A stretch of DNA of 64,000 nucleotides from Dermacentor variabilis (taxonomy: Eukaryota; Arthropoda; Arachnida; Ixodida; Ixodidae): assembly GCF_050947875.1 (NCBI RefSeq), contig NC_134574.1, positions 104,857,969-104,921,968 of the forward strand, written 5' to 3'. The notes beneath the pieces are model-generated. The model did no database searches, was not told the origin of the DNA, and worked only from the letters and a program-made list of their open reading frames with translations. Below, in pieces: positions 23,290 through 34,560 of the stretch. The number at the start of each line of letters is the position of its first letter. Position 1 is the first letter of the stretch. A program made the translations under genes and the position numbers.

Positions 23290-24490
23290 TTCGTATGAAA
23301 GTATAAAATAATCATGTTCTCTGTGTTTTACTGCATTTTTCATGTGATGAAAGCATCACTGTTCATATTAGCTTCCTTAAACCGCTTACCAAACTGTAAA
23401 GGGTCAGAGGCCTTTGCGAAGCATTTTAAGCCTTTAGTCTGTGCCACTTCAGTAGGCTCTGTAATAAGAGTGTTGAAAACGAAGATGGATGCAATAAGAA
23501 AAATAGAACTCTCTCCAATTCTAATGCTCGCCACACATACATGCAGTATTTTATTAGCAGCGTGTGTCACCGCATTTTTGAACCAATATTCCTCAGCCGT
23601 CGTAATATTCCAAAAGCAGAGCTTTCTTTCCCCGCAGTCTGCAGAGTGTACGGAGTTCATCAGATCACCACAAGGTACTTGTTATTTTCAAGTTGATGGA
23701 TGAATTTGTTCTCATTAGAGAGCGATATAGATACACTACGCATTTTAGGAGAAAGACCACAAAGGCACTTTTGCTGACATTGAGAGAAAGGTGAATGAAC
23801 ACCTCCGAGGGCCATTGTTTAAAGGGCGATCAGGTAATCATTCAACCTCTAGTAAACAAATTGATCATGATCCGCACAAGCAAAGAATGGAATGTTATCA
23901 GCGCAGGCTAATGTGTTTCCTTTCTGGAAAGGTTTGCGCTTTCTAAACGCGGACAAAAGGAAGGCACACGGATAGAGAAACGGGAGCGTCCGTATTTAGA
24001 GAGCGTAAACTTTTCCAGAATGCAATTCCGACTCGCCCAAGAAACAGCACTTCTGTGTGTTCACGTGAGGATGACAAGTTGTACCACAGTGTGACGTATT
24101 AAAAGAACACTGGAGACACAACTGCCACCTTGAGGAACGCCCTGCGTCTGCTTAAGCCTTTCTAAGACGATGTCATTCATGATGCAAAAACAAAAAAAAA
24201 TTCTCGTTCTCTCAAAAACTCAGCCGTCCAGTTCACAAATTACCTAGGAAGGGTTACAACATTGATTATGTCCAATAAAATTGTACGTTCGACGCTATCG
24301 TAAGCCTCAGTAATGTTGAGCTTCACAAGTGCAGCGCATTGTCCAAGTGCCGTGAAGGATGGATTCCACATTGCATGCCAGCGTGAGCACACCTAATGGA
24401 TAAGTCTGGTCCGAAAACAGTTGCGGGAAGAGCTCAGCAGTCCTGTGGTGCTCAGGAAATCTGTTTCAGGTTCCGACGCTCGTTCTTTTA
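23290..24490 (-). mobile_element. Decayed LINE reverse transcriptase and thumb
   Basis: Read on the minus strand from 24490 downwards in shifting frames: a fingers segment, then palm motif A as LNITEAYDSV (the first catalytic aspartate is replaced by Asn), RLKQTQGVPQGGSCVSSVLL (motif B), ACADNIPFFACA (motif C with the usual YADD degraded), and HLSLNVSKSAFVVF (motif D/E region) near 23770. The thumb follows at 23340-23660 with KNAVTHAANKILHV and a RIGESSIFLIASIFVFNTLI segment equivalent to the usual WG..LL.LY..L. Several stops and frameshifts are present. It faces the plus-strand LINE at 22332-23163 tail to tail. RNase H was not found downstream. Confidence 0.75.
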
Positions 24491-24781
24491 CGAGGGACGC
24501 AGCTATCTCTCGTGATGTTCTTGATGTTCTTGTTTCTTAGCGAAATGGCGCAACCTGCTCTGGGAGATCCGCCATGAATCGGGCGCTGAAAAAACTTTTA
24601 TAGGGTTTCCTTTTTTTTTTAATAATTTACAACGAAACAAGCGTCTTGCAAATGTGAAATAAAACGCCCACTGTTACAGGTTTGAAAGATCAAATACCTA
24701 ATCATTGTGCTAAACATATGTGAGCAGAAGAAGCAAAAGAAAGTATGGCTTCGGTTTAACTCATTTTTAACAGGGATAAGC

Positions 24782-24930
24782 GGGCTAGTTGGTGGTCGTT
24801 ATTGGAATGCATCATGTAACCGCACAAAAACAAGGGACAAAGAAGGAACACAGAGGACAAGCGCGCCTGTCCTGTGTGTTCCTTTTTTGTCCCTTGTTTT
24901 TGTGCGGTTACATGATGCGTTTAACTCATG
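24782..24930. repeat. Penelope-like terminal segment with 110-bp palindrome
   Basis: It starts with gggctagttggt (24782-24793), the same word as the outer end of the Penelope-like element at 6838. A palindrome of 110 bp follows, 24809-24918, whose 55-bp arms differ at only three positions and meet without a spacer at the central GCGC. The arm reads gcatcatgtaaccgcac, aaaaacaagggacaaagaag, then aacacagaggacaagcg. No coding part remains. Confidence 0.8.
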
Positions 24931-25063
24931 TAAACCTAGTTATCGCGAGTGAAAGGATTCTTGACTTGGTTTCGTAAAAGCTGTGCACACAGTGTTTCAT
25001 TAAAGTTAGGCCACAGTTTTTCACACACGTTACAACGGGTTGTCGATGAAGTCGCGGTGAAAC

Positions 25064-25340
25064 CTAGCCGTCGTAGTCGAGCTTGCTGCCAGCCGAAGAG
25101 TTGTTCGTCAGACGATCGTTGCAGGTGTCGTTGGTTGCATTCACGGCTTCATCTCCTTCCGCTTGTTCTTGTTCGTGATGCTGAACGACGGCGGCGGTTG
25201 CAGTAGCTTCGATCTTGGCATGCTTCCGCGTTTGGCAAGCTTTTCTATAACGCGCTAAGGCGGCCTCCCTTTGCTGCGGTGTTTCAGCAGGCAACTTTGC
25301 TTTACTTGGTATTTCGCAGTTTGCCGCCTAGCTATATCGA
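25064..25340 (-). CDS. STPR-like short reading frame, probably repeat-borne
   Basis: The minus-strand frame opens after a stop near 25345 and ends at 25064 (about 90 codons). Near its start it reads PAETPQQREAALARYRKACQ, followed by TRKHAK, which fits one unit of the about 23-residue STPR repeat (first described in silkworm FMBP-1; ETP.QR...LAR.R...). The rest is Gln/Glu/Asn-rich and shows no domain. Only one unit is present, where functional STPR proteins carry several, so this is likely a truncated or repeat-associated copy. The DNA to the right (to about 25480) looks like the 5' part of the same element and includes a TATAAAA at 25462. Confidence 0.35.
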
Positions 25341-26640
25341 CTGGACGATTATATCCAGCATGTCGCTTGCGCTGAAGCGCACGCACGGACGGCCGAGCCG
25401 GCGTCATCCATGGCGAGACTGAGCCAGTGGGTGGACAGTGGGGTTAGTTTCGTTATCGGTATATAAAACGCCGCCAGGACACTGGTAGCCAATGAAAACT
25501 TCAGTAACTTTTGCATATGGGGCTGTATCTTTTCAATCTGCATAGCAATAAAGTAAGGTAATGCAATTTTGCGTAGAAATAAAATGTGTTTTCGGCTGTT
25601 TTCTTTTTTAGCGCCCTATATCTTTATTTAGTCGCTTCATTTGCTTCATTAGTTGCGCCACGGGCGGCGCTTTTGCTCTTACCGCTTAGGCTGCCATTCT
25701 CTTCGTCGGCTCCCGACGCTGTTTATGCACGTGCACGTTTTTTTCGTATGCTCTGCAGTTTATGTTTAAAATTTTTTTTCTGTGCCTGCGATGTTCTGGC
25801 AATGTCAGAAAAATTGAGGAAAGGATATAAGGCTTGCTGCGTGGCTGTATGATGTGGCAACTCCGGGAGCAACACAAGGAAGAATTTTTTCCGTTTCGCA
25901 GCGGCCGAAAAGTAAGCACACTTTTTCTCCAGTTGTTATGTTAGCGGTTGCGCTTCATTTTTTACACGACTAGAAAACTTGCGAGTTATATCTGCCGAAG
26001 GTATTTGAATACTCGAGGCACAAACGGCTTACTTTGGAGAGCATTCCAGTGGCCTGTTTTTTTTTATCACATTACACCTTTCCAAGGTCATGAACACGGT
26101 AGAATTATGAATATTAAGAAACGGCAGTTAGTAGAATTAAGAAATAAGGAAACGGCAGTCACCGTTTGCGTTACGAATTACAGCAAGTTCGAGCTACCTA
26201 TGTGACGACATAGGTTCGCTTCACTTTTCAACCAGTGCTCAAAAGGGCAAAATTTATTAGTCGCTTCATCATACTATGAACTTTAGTTTCCTTGAAGTGC
26301 TCTTTGATCATGACACGCTGTATTTTGCCCATTTTTCAGATGTGACATATGGCGAAATTACGCTGAATAGGAAATCCTGGCGGGGCAGACATGGTAGCAG
26401 ATGTATAACGGCTACGGCCTCTTCTCGGATAGCATCAGAGGAGGGGACTACGCCGACCCTGTCGTGGTCGGCTGTACCGACTGTTGGAGTGGAAGTGCAG
26501 TCACTGGGGGGGATGGACGAAGGAAAACAAATTATATGTGTTTACCGATCTGTCCTTCCGTATATTATTGCAAAGCAATACTACTTTAGGTCGCACTTCA
26601 GCCCGTTCCGTGGCGAGGCGGTGGTAGGCACCATTGAGCT
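25341..26640. other. No recognised gene
   Basis: AT-rich DNA with short frames. The last 40 bases (26600-26640) are a degenerate relative of the 118-bp tandem unit that follows. Confidence 0.4.
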
Positions 26641-26646
26641 TTAGCA

Positions 26647-27139
26647 TGACGTCACACCACGTTACCTAGAGTGACGTCGCACCAGCTGTGTAAAAACGGG
26701 GCCCCATCTCACGCCGTGGCGAGGCGAGGCGGTAGCCACCAACGGCGGCCTAACTCCCGCTCCTCTCACCAGGGGTGCTACTTTCGGTGTGACGTCACAC
26801 CAGCTGTGTAAAAACAGGGCCCCATCTCACGCCGTCGCGAGGCGAGGCGGTAGCCACCAACGGCGGCCTAACTCCCGCTCCTCTCACCAGGGGCGCTACT
26901 TTCGGTGTGACGTCACACCAGCTGTGTAAAAACGGGGCCCCATCTCACGCCGTCGCGAGGCGAGGCGATAGCCACCAACGGCGGCCTAACTCCCGCTCCT
27001 CTCACCAGGGGCGCTACGGTCGGTGTGACGTCACACCAGCTGTGTAAAAACGGGGCCCCATCTCACGCCGTCGCGAGCCGAGGCGGTAGCCACCAACGGC
27101 GGCCTAACTCCCGCTCCTCTCACCAGGGGCGCTACGGTC
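26647..27139 (+). repeat. 118-bp tandem repeat, four units
   Basis: The word accagctgtgtaaaaac begins at 26681, 26799, 26917 and 27035, a constant 118-bp period. Units are nearly identical (a few substitutions such as cggggcccc/cagggcccc). Each contains gtgacgtcacacc, ggggccccatctcacgccg, gcgaggcgaggcgg, tagccaccaacggcggccta, and actcccgctcctctcaccag. TGACGTCA is intact at 26647, 26790, 26908 and 27026, and mutated to TGACGTCG at 26672. A diverged partial unit precedes the array. A 125-codon frame that begins inside the last unit (27025-27402) is considered accidental. Confidence 0.97.
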
Positions 27140-29243
27140 ACTATTGCTTCGTAATCACCAGGCTTAACCAAGCTAAGCCACGGCCGTTTTTATTTTCGTA
27201 CAAAGACCATTTTACAGGCGATGGCCCAAGTGTCCTGAGAACGACCAGCACTCTCTTCGTCGGTTGCTACGGCGCCAGGTGCCCTGTCACGTTCCGCAGC
27301 GAAATTTGCTCCGCGTGCGCGAAGAAACCGCGTACTTGCCAGCTTCTAGTTATCGCTTGCTCCTCTGCGGTGCGCGATGTTCGCGATAATGGGCTAAACT
27401 AAAGAGCTGAGCAGTTTTCGCTGACAATCAGCGAATTTACGTTCGTGAAAAGTCGCGCCTCGCTTGGCGCTACAGCACACGACAAGGCGAAGCTAGTTCT
27501 TTCCCCGCGCTGCCGCCTTCTTCCTAAGCTTGGCTTGCTGCTTTATAGCAGAAATTCTTCCGCAGCGGAAGTTCCAATGCCCAGTTGCCCAGCAGCTCTA
27601 AACTACAGGAACTTTTGCTCTTATGGCTATTTAGCAGAAAAATCAACCTAAAGTAAATATGACGCTCATTGATGTAATCCTTAACAAGATTAATCAAAAC
27701 TTTCATCGATCAGAAAACAGCTCTAAAAACTGATGCCCAGTATTCTCAGCCAGCTATTGAGAAACCAGCACTGCTTAAAATGTTACATGAATATATAGCA
27801 GGACTGAAACTTGGGACATTGCATATTAAATTCTGGGGGCGTATTCCTATATGAAATCCTGTAACCAAATATAATCAGAACTAACCCGCATAGATTAAAA
27901 CTACTATTTTACGAAAATAGTTATCTTTTTTGTCTCGTGCACTAGAAATTTGATGATTAACGGGATTTTCATGTCGCGTTTTTTATAAATGTGAAGTGCT
28001 GTCATATAGTACGGGTTTATCGCCGATGGAATTCGCTTTACAATGAAACATTACATTCAAGCATAGACAGGGCACTGCGCTTTTCCTGTGTGCCTGTGTG
28101 TAATGTTGCTTTACACAACCTGTAACTCTTCCGAAAATTTGCCAACTGGACGAACAAACTGTTATAATGATGTATCTTTCTTTATATGTTCTACACCACC
28201 ACACCCAGGCCAAAAGCGGGAAATATACTCACCAGAGACCGCAGGCATCATGAGCCGACTAGGGAATGATGTGCAAAGGTGTCGCAAGTCAGCGAAGGTA
28301 AAGAGCTGCCGAAAGATTACCACAAGGGAAGCACCAGAAAACTGATGCATCATGTGAGCTTAGAGTTCTACCAACTCTTGCAGTGCCAGGTGACGCTCTA
28401 TTATCGCAAGAGAAAGAGAATGACATGGCGAAATGTTTTCCGGGGCATGTTGGTGTGGTCGCGCAGCTGTGCGGTGGGTCCACTATACTTAAAGATAGGC
28501 CAAACAGCAGTCTAATATAAGCCCTCTTTTGCTCTAGTAAGTGTCTCATAGACTTGCGGCAAAAGCTATGCTATGTGTCGCTTGTGTTGCACATAAATGA
28601 CATCAATCCGGATCTTGAAAACAGCGTGAAAGAATGCCCGCTGCAAAAAGAAAGCTCCAAAACTTGAAAACTACGAAACATTTTTTACTGACATTTTCAT
28701 TTTTTGTAATTCCGATAGCTCTCAGGGCAATCTCCTGATTAGCATATCTTTGGAAAATATTTCGGCATACTTCAGCATTTGCATAAACATTGCGCAACGT
28801 GTTTTTTGTGCAGACAGTCATTGCTGCCACCCTTGCAGCCTCCTATTAAAATATTATTACATAGCTACCATACATGGATCTTGGGATGCTAGAAGCTTCT
28901 TGAGCTTACTTCAGTGAACTTGTGCAAGTAGTAATGTTGCTCGGCTCTATTGACCTAAGTGGTTTCATTATTATGGCAAAAGTGGGAGAAGAAGAGGGGC
29001 GGCGGCTTCTTTCGGCAAAGTCACGAATAATCGTTATATCAGAGAAAGCATGCTGTACCAGTAACTAGTGTTATAGAAACGTTTAAATGTTTTCGCCTGC
29101 TTATTCTGTATACACCGAAGTTCTCCCGACGGATGACCTCTAGCCAATGATGAAACTCATAAAATTGCTCTAACACCTGTCCTACGATTCAAACGATTCA
29201 CACAAAACTGAGCCTATGCGCTGTGTTAAAGGAAGTGCGTAAT
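27140..29243. other. No recognised gene
   Basis: Short competing frames at 28088-28549 on both strands with no motif. AT-rich otherwise. Nothing was recognised. Confidence 0.4.
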
Positions 29244-29263
29244 GTTTGTTTGTTTGTTTGTTT
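29244..29263 (-). repeat. (CAAA)n LINE 3' tail
   Basis: Five TTTG units on the plus strand, the short tandem tail of the minus-strand LINE. It directly follows the AATAAA-like sequences. Confidence 0.85.
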
Positions 29264-30050
29264 ATTAGTTTATTGAGAAAACAACGCTCAAGAGCGGTGT
29301 TTCTTGGTGCCAAGGCAAAGGCGGCACTAAAAGCCACCTGACTAGGCCTTTGACACCAGACAGCACGCGCCGCATACAACATGAGCGCAACATGCTTCAA
29401 AACACACTGCAAAATGTCAAACACATACAAATAAAAATGCACGTACAGAGTATCAAACACGATGAAGCAAGATAAGGAAGAATGACAGAATTAATCGTCA
29501 ACACATTCATCATCAACAAGACACATAACTCTTAAGGCCAATGGAGTACAATTGGATTGAAGAGAACAAACCAAATGTACAACAAATTACGACTGTTGGA
29601 GGAAATACATTTTAGTTAGTTTTCTGAAGGCAAGCAAAGAGGGAGAACAATCCATTGTATCTAAAAACGATGGATAACAACTAAGAAGGTTCAGAATTTG
29701 CCATTTTAATAATTGCACACCGTATCTAGTTCTCGTTTTAATCTTTACAAAGTTTTTATTTTTGAAATAATATGGTGTCTTCGTGTTTGTATATGCATGA
29801 ACAAACAGCTCACGATTTGCTTTTAATCGAGAAATATCAATTCCAAGAAACGCTGTTTATATAACATTTTTATATGAAGTATCCGGTTGTAGGCAAAGTA
29901 TGGGAACGTATGATCACGACTAGATAGGTTTTGAATGAATCGTATACTTCTCTTCTGCATTATGTATAGTCGCTCCAAATTATACTTTGATGTAACCCCC
30001 CAAGCTAGTAGACAATATTGTATACGGGCAATGTACAGTACTAAAATAAA

Positions 30051-30268
30051 TTAATAATAATATTTGGGGTTTTACGTGCCAAAACCACTTTCTGATTATG
30101 AGGCACGCCGTAGTGGAGGACTCCGGAAATTTTGACCACCTGAGGTTCTTTAACGTGCACCTAAATCTAAGCACACGGATGTTTTCGCATTTCGCCCCCA
30201 TCGAAATGCTGCCGCCGTGGCCGGGATTCGATCCCGCGACCTCGTGCTCAGCAGCCCAACACCATAGC
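30051..30268 (-). mobile_element. Ruka-like SINE inserted in the LINE
   Basis: This is the best-preserved SINE in the window. The minus strand gives the tRNA-like head with B box (gggatcgaatccc, around 30225-30237), the body with aaatgcgaaaacatccg and gttaaagaacctcag, and the tail gttttggcacgtaaaacccc followed by an A/T-rich end. Direct repeats GTACTAAAATAAA (30038-30050) and GTACTACAATAAA (30269-30281) differ at one base and form the target-site duplication. SINE plus one repeat copy is 231 bp (77 codons), and removing it restores one frame across the junction (RQLYCSTVHCPYT). Confidence 0.93.
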
Positions 30269-30549
30269 GTACTACAATAAAGTTGCCGTTTTAATCTTAT
30301 TGGCAGCAACGTCCGAAATCTGTTTAGCATCTGAATTGATTTAGCAATGATACCTTTTATAAAATTCACGTGACTTGTCCATCGAAGATTTTCATGAAAT
30401 AGTACCCCTAAACACTTATATTCTGAAGCCTGCTCTAATGGACATGATTTAAACGTTATAGAGCTATCGAGGTGAACTGGTTTATTAACGCATGAGGAGA
30501 CAATGTGTTTGGTTTTCCTGACATTCAATAAGAGTTTATTTGAATCTAA

Positions 30550-31404
30550 TCAGCAGGACAAATTTTGAAGCCATAAATTAACAGTACGAGTGATAGACGA
30601 AAGGTTATTAGATGTGAAAAAAACATTTGTATCATCTGCGTAAAGGACAATGTCTGTGGTCAGAGGGATGTTGACAATATCGTTTATATACAGCAAGAAT
30701 ATTTTTGGTCCTATTATAGATCCTTGCGGAACTCCGTAACTTATGAATTCCGTATCCGACTGTACATTATTAATTACAACGAACTGAGTACGGTTAGTCA
30801 GGTAACTACGCTGTAACTTAAGTGGAAGTCCTCTTATTCCATAATACGGTAACTTTACAAACAGTATGAGATGTTTAATAGAATCGAAGGCTTTGTTAAA
30901 ATCTAAGAAAATGCCTATTGTGTACCGATGATTTTCTATATTAGTTACAATTTTTTCTAAGATGTTTAATAATGCTGCCTCAGTCGATTTGCCTTGCTGA
31001 AGTCCGTACTGATATTCCGATATTAGGTTGTGCTTACATAAATGCTGAGAAATCCCAGGATATATAACTTTCTCTGCTATTTTGGAATATAGCGGAAGTA
31101 CTGATATTGGTCTGTTGTTAGAAATACAGTCAAGAGGACCACCTTTATGCAGAACTGAAACCCTAGCAACTTTCATTTTATCCGGAAATATTCCTGTCAA
31201 CAAAATAGTATTCATTAAGTGGCAAACTACGTCCGATAGCAAATCTGAGACCGATTTCGTTGGGGCTGCTTTAATGCCGTCGAAACCACACGAAACATTG
31301 CTTTTAAGACTGTTAATTATACCAGCAATTTCAACTTCGGCAACCGGGTAAAGAAATAATGTTTGTGGCAAATTGTGTTTTATATACGTTTCAAAACGCT
31401 CCAA
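30550..31404 (-). CDS. LINE reverse transcriptase domain
   Basis: 284 codons open on the minus strand; this is the coding core of the LINE at 29244-32080. It covers fingers and palm of the reverse transcriptase: substrate-binding FLDFNKAFDSI at about residue 165-175, the GVPQGS motif at about 223-228 and the YADD catalytic box at about 254-257 are all intact. The protein would copy the element's own RNA into DNA at a nicked target site. It ends at a TGA/TAA in the thumb (LQNLSC), where the next frame (29980-30528) takes over after a frameshift. It lacks the endonuclease N-terminus in the same frame, so no functional protein is expected. Confidence 0.88.
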   Translation of the reverse strand: MERFETYIKHNLPQTLFLYPVAEVEIAGIINSLKSNVSCGFDGIKAAPTKSVSDLLSDVVCHLMNTILLTGIFPDKMKVARVSVLHKGGPLDCISNNRPISVLPLYSKIAEKVIYPGISQHLCKHNLISEYQYGLQQGKSTEAALLNILEKIVTNIENHRYTIGIFLDFNKAFDSIKHLILFVKLPYYGIRGLPLKLQRSYLTNRTQFVVINNVQSDTEFISYGVPQGSIIGPKIFLLYINDIVNIPLTTDIVLYADDTNVFFTSNNLSSITRTVNLWLQNLSC

Positions 31405-32080
31405 AAGTCAAAAAGTGGTGGTTAAACTTATTAGCGAGAGCCTTACCAGTTAATCTCTGCCCATATATTTTCATTTCTTGAGGGACGTCACTTCCTGTTT
31501 TCCGTAGTAAGTATTTGAAAGTGCGCCTGGTTTTCTGAGGTTCATAATATATTGCGGCACTTTTACTAGCATAATAATAAATTCGGGGCTTCTTAATATC
31601 CGAGCTCAGCTTATTTCTGATCTTTTTAAATTCTATACGCATTACTAAGTCTCTGTGTTTTATAAACTTATGGAAGAGCTTTTTTCTATTATTCGACGCA
31701 ATAGCTCTCGGGTTATCCAAGATTTTCTTGCTTTCTTACACTTCTTAATTATTTTGATCGGAAACGCACAATCACATGCTTCAATAATTTTTTTCAAGAA
31801 ATCCATCATAGAGGTCATTTGGATTAGTCTATTGCATTAATCTACCCCAGCCTATCAACGATACAAGTTGTCGAAAATTATCAATACAACTCGATGTTAT
31901 AGGCCTAAAAGTAATGCTTGTTGCTATGGGTGTCACCCTATGCACCGAGCGTTTCGGAGCAAAACAATAAAGAGACATATGGTCACTGATAGCAGTAGTA
32001 TCTACACCAGCATTATTATCGTTTTCACCAAGATTTGTGAGGCATAAGTCAATCAGAGTCTCAGAAGTGGCCGTGTACAT

Positions 32081-34379
32081 TCAGCATAATAGAGGAACGT
32101 CTTGAAAAACCATTCAAAACATAATTGTCCTGAGCAGGTTGCCCTGATGCACTGAATGCAGCCGACTTGCGTTGCTTTTACAGAATATTTGTCCATGTTC
32201 CGAAGCTACGCATTCAATAATACCTTTGTGCATCACTATGTCCTTGCCCAACCTCTATACTGACGATCAACCGCCGTTTACACATGCTGCTCCTGCATTT
32301 ACTATTTCTCAACAAAAAGCTTAGCGCTATTTGCTGTTATTGTCTTGCAACTGTGCCATTTATGTCTAGATGGTGATACATCAAAGTGCATTACATACTT
32401 AAAAAAAAGATACCTCCAAATGCGCGCGAGGAATTTCGTATTAATACTCTTTTCGCAATGTTACAGATCTGAATGAAAGTCTAGTACTCTTACTTGTCGT
32501 ACAAAACCACATATGAAAAAAAAGGACTATAGACATTTTCAATACAATTTGCTGGATAGATATTTATCGCCACATTAGCACAAGGACAGCTATGCATACA
32601 ATTGACTAGGTATAGCATGCTCCTTGGACTAGCAAGTACACCTGTTGTATAGAATGAAAAAAAGGAAGTTTCTGTTACTGGTATGCGAAAAATATGGATC
32701 TGTTCCTCTTGATGATCATTTTATTATGCACTGTTGTGACAAAAATTTTTTTGGTAGAGTTCTGTTGTGCACAGCAAACAAACATGACCTGTGTAGCAAT
32801 TTTCTGTCCGTGAGTAATTGTAGGAATCTGACTTATGTACGTATTATCGCAGTACGGAATACGCCTATTTGTATTGACTAATGAGATACTCAGCTCTACA
32901 TTATTGTATTGTGTATTGCATGCCTTGCAGCGCTATAGGTTTCCAATAAAAAGTGAATAAATGACATTTTCCTGCCTACTTATGTTTTGCTGAAACGAAA
33001 TAGCCACGTGGCATGGCATGCTGGCTCGCGCATCTTGAACAGAAACAAAAATATTATTACACAGATGGGTTGCACGTTGTGCGCCAGAAAAGAAAATTAG
33101 AAGCCGAAGGGTGTCGAAAACAACATCTGAAAGAGGAAAATCATCTGAAAAAAATAATGCCAGTGGTGTTGGTTTCCGTTGGCGCCTACAGAGAAAGTCG
33201 TTTGCTCCGAGGGCGTAGCAGACGACAAGAGGGATGGCGTTTCCCCGTCGCACATCAGCAAAACTGTTGCCATGGAAGCAGGCTTAAATTTTTCTTCGTT
33301 TTTTCCTCTCGAAGTTTGGCCTACCAAGCACCAGGGGAGAAATTGGGGCTCGTGGCGCAATTCCTGTTTACCTGAGGGGTATATGAGCTGACCTAGCCGT
33401 GATAGACTGACCAAGAACCGGCCCTAGCCTAGTCACAAGGTACCGCAGTGGCGATGGTTCGAACAAGCGCAGCTGCGACGCCTCTCCGCAGCGGGTCACA
33501 TGGCATGACGTCACACCTGCTACACTTGCGCTCCGACGGCTGAAGGTCTTCACGACGCGATGAATGATCGTGCGAGACATGGCGTAGAAGAGTTCTCGCT
33601 CTAAAAAAAAAACAATTTTAGTATGCACTTTATTTCATCTTGCACAAAAAGTTACAGATGGCTTCACGTAAGTTCTAGCGGCTGTAACCTAATAGTATGG
33701 TAGCCCCGACAGAAAGAATAACCGGTGGAGCCAAATTCAGGATAAGGTTTTGGAATACTTGTAAAACTACTTTCCTCGTGATCATCGTATATCCCGTGGC
33801 CAGCCGATTCTGCCCCTTCTTTCCACAGCCGCACAATCAACACCATAACATGACCCCTTGCTTGGGAAATTTACCCACATGCAGAGTAGGTTGTGCAGTG
33901 CACACGCGTTTGCACTGTGCAAAACAAAAAATCACATCGGTGCACGTGTTTAAGTCCTTACGAAACAATACAATAAATTGCACGATATAAAGCACAGCAA
34001 GCTGACAAACTGAGTGAGACATACGTAACTGTACACTCAGAGACGAGAGGTACTTCGGACATAGCATGATTGGGGCAAGACATGCAGGAGGTGATGGCCC
34101 AGACAGCTGACAAATTCCTGCTGAATCAGCTGTGTTTTGATTCCAACTCGTTCCACGGAGGCTGGGCCTAGTTTATTCGGTTTGTGTTCAGGCATGTTTT
34201 GAAATAAAGACGACCACCGTTGTCGGGAAGTGGTTCAGGATGAACGACTTGATGAAGTCTTCACTGTGCCCATCTTGATGATTCTCCGGATTCAAGGACG
34301 AGCGGTGTACTTAGGCGACACCCGAGACTTAAGGTGTGGGTAGCGGCTTGCAGTTTTCATATTTCGTCGGCCTCTTGGC
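32081..34379. other. No recognised gene
   Basis: AT-rich DNA with overlapping short frames at 33013-33414 on both strands. GTTGCCATGGAAGC (33266-33279) resembles an RFX X-box. gcatgacgtcacacc at 33503-33517 repeats a 15-bp word found at 26644. An AAATAAAG at 34201 could be a poly(A) signal, but no gene precedes it. Confidence 0.35.
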
Positions 34380-34389
34380 ATCTGACACA

Positions 34390-34560
34390 AATCGAGACAG
34401 CTCCTACGACCCAGTGTCGTCATTGCACCATCGTCTTCAATTTAGAGTCGCCATTGCAGTGCCCCAGAATGTACATGTGCCCCCTAAACATGAATCACAG
34501 GAACATTTTTCCATCTCGCCCCCATCTAAACGCAGCCGTCGCAGCTGGGGTGGAACTCAC
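34390..34560 (-). repeat. Decayed SINE next to a satellite scrap
   Basis: 34404-34440 reads cgacccagtgtcgtcattgc then accatcgtcttca, words of the CGTCGT satellite. 34500-34555 reads acatttttccatctcgcccc and then catctaaacgcagccgtcgc, a diverged counterpart of the Ruka-like body (catttcgcccccatcgaaatg). Both are too short for a firm call. Confidence 0.35.

Larger units (their letters stand above)
29244..32080 (-). mobile_element. 5'-truncated LINE (CR1/L2/Jockey-like) with EN, RT and 3' tail
   Basis: About 2.8 kb (2.6 kb without the nested SINE) of a non-LTR retrotransposon. From 5' to 3' on the minus strand: the C-terminal end of the AP endonuclease domain (31829-32080, with the conserved ISDHMSL histidine motif); the linker (31391-31720); a long reverse transcriptase frame (30550-31404) with RPISVLPLYSKIAEKVIY, FLDFNKAFDSI (palm A), GVPQGSIIGPKIFLLYINDI (palm B) and LYADDTNVF (palm C, catalytic YADD intact); and the thumb (30282-30528) with YKCLGVLFHENLRWTSHVNF. 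The 3' region and UTR end in AATAAACTAATAAAC and a (CAAA)n tail at 29244-29263. No RNase H is present. Frameshifts separate the frames, so it is inactive. The 5' edge at about 32080 cuts through the endonuclease. Confidence 0.92.

Noticed and set aside
23314..23703. 129-residue plus-strand frame
   Set aside because: Shadow of the minus-strand LINE thumb region.
27025..27402. 125-residue frame
   Set aside because: Begins inside the 118-bp tandem unit and continues into non-conserved DNA; no domain.
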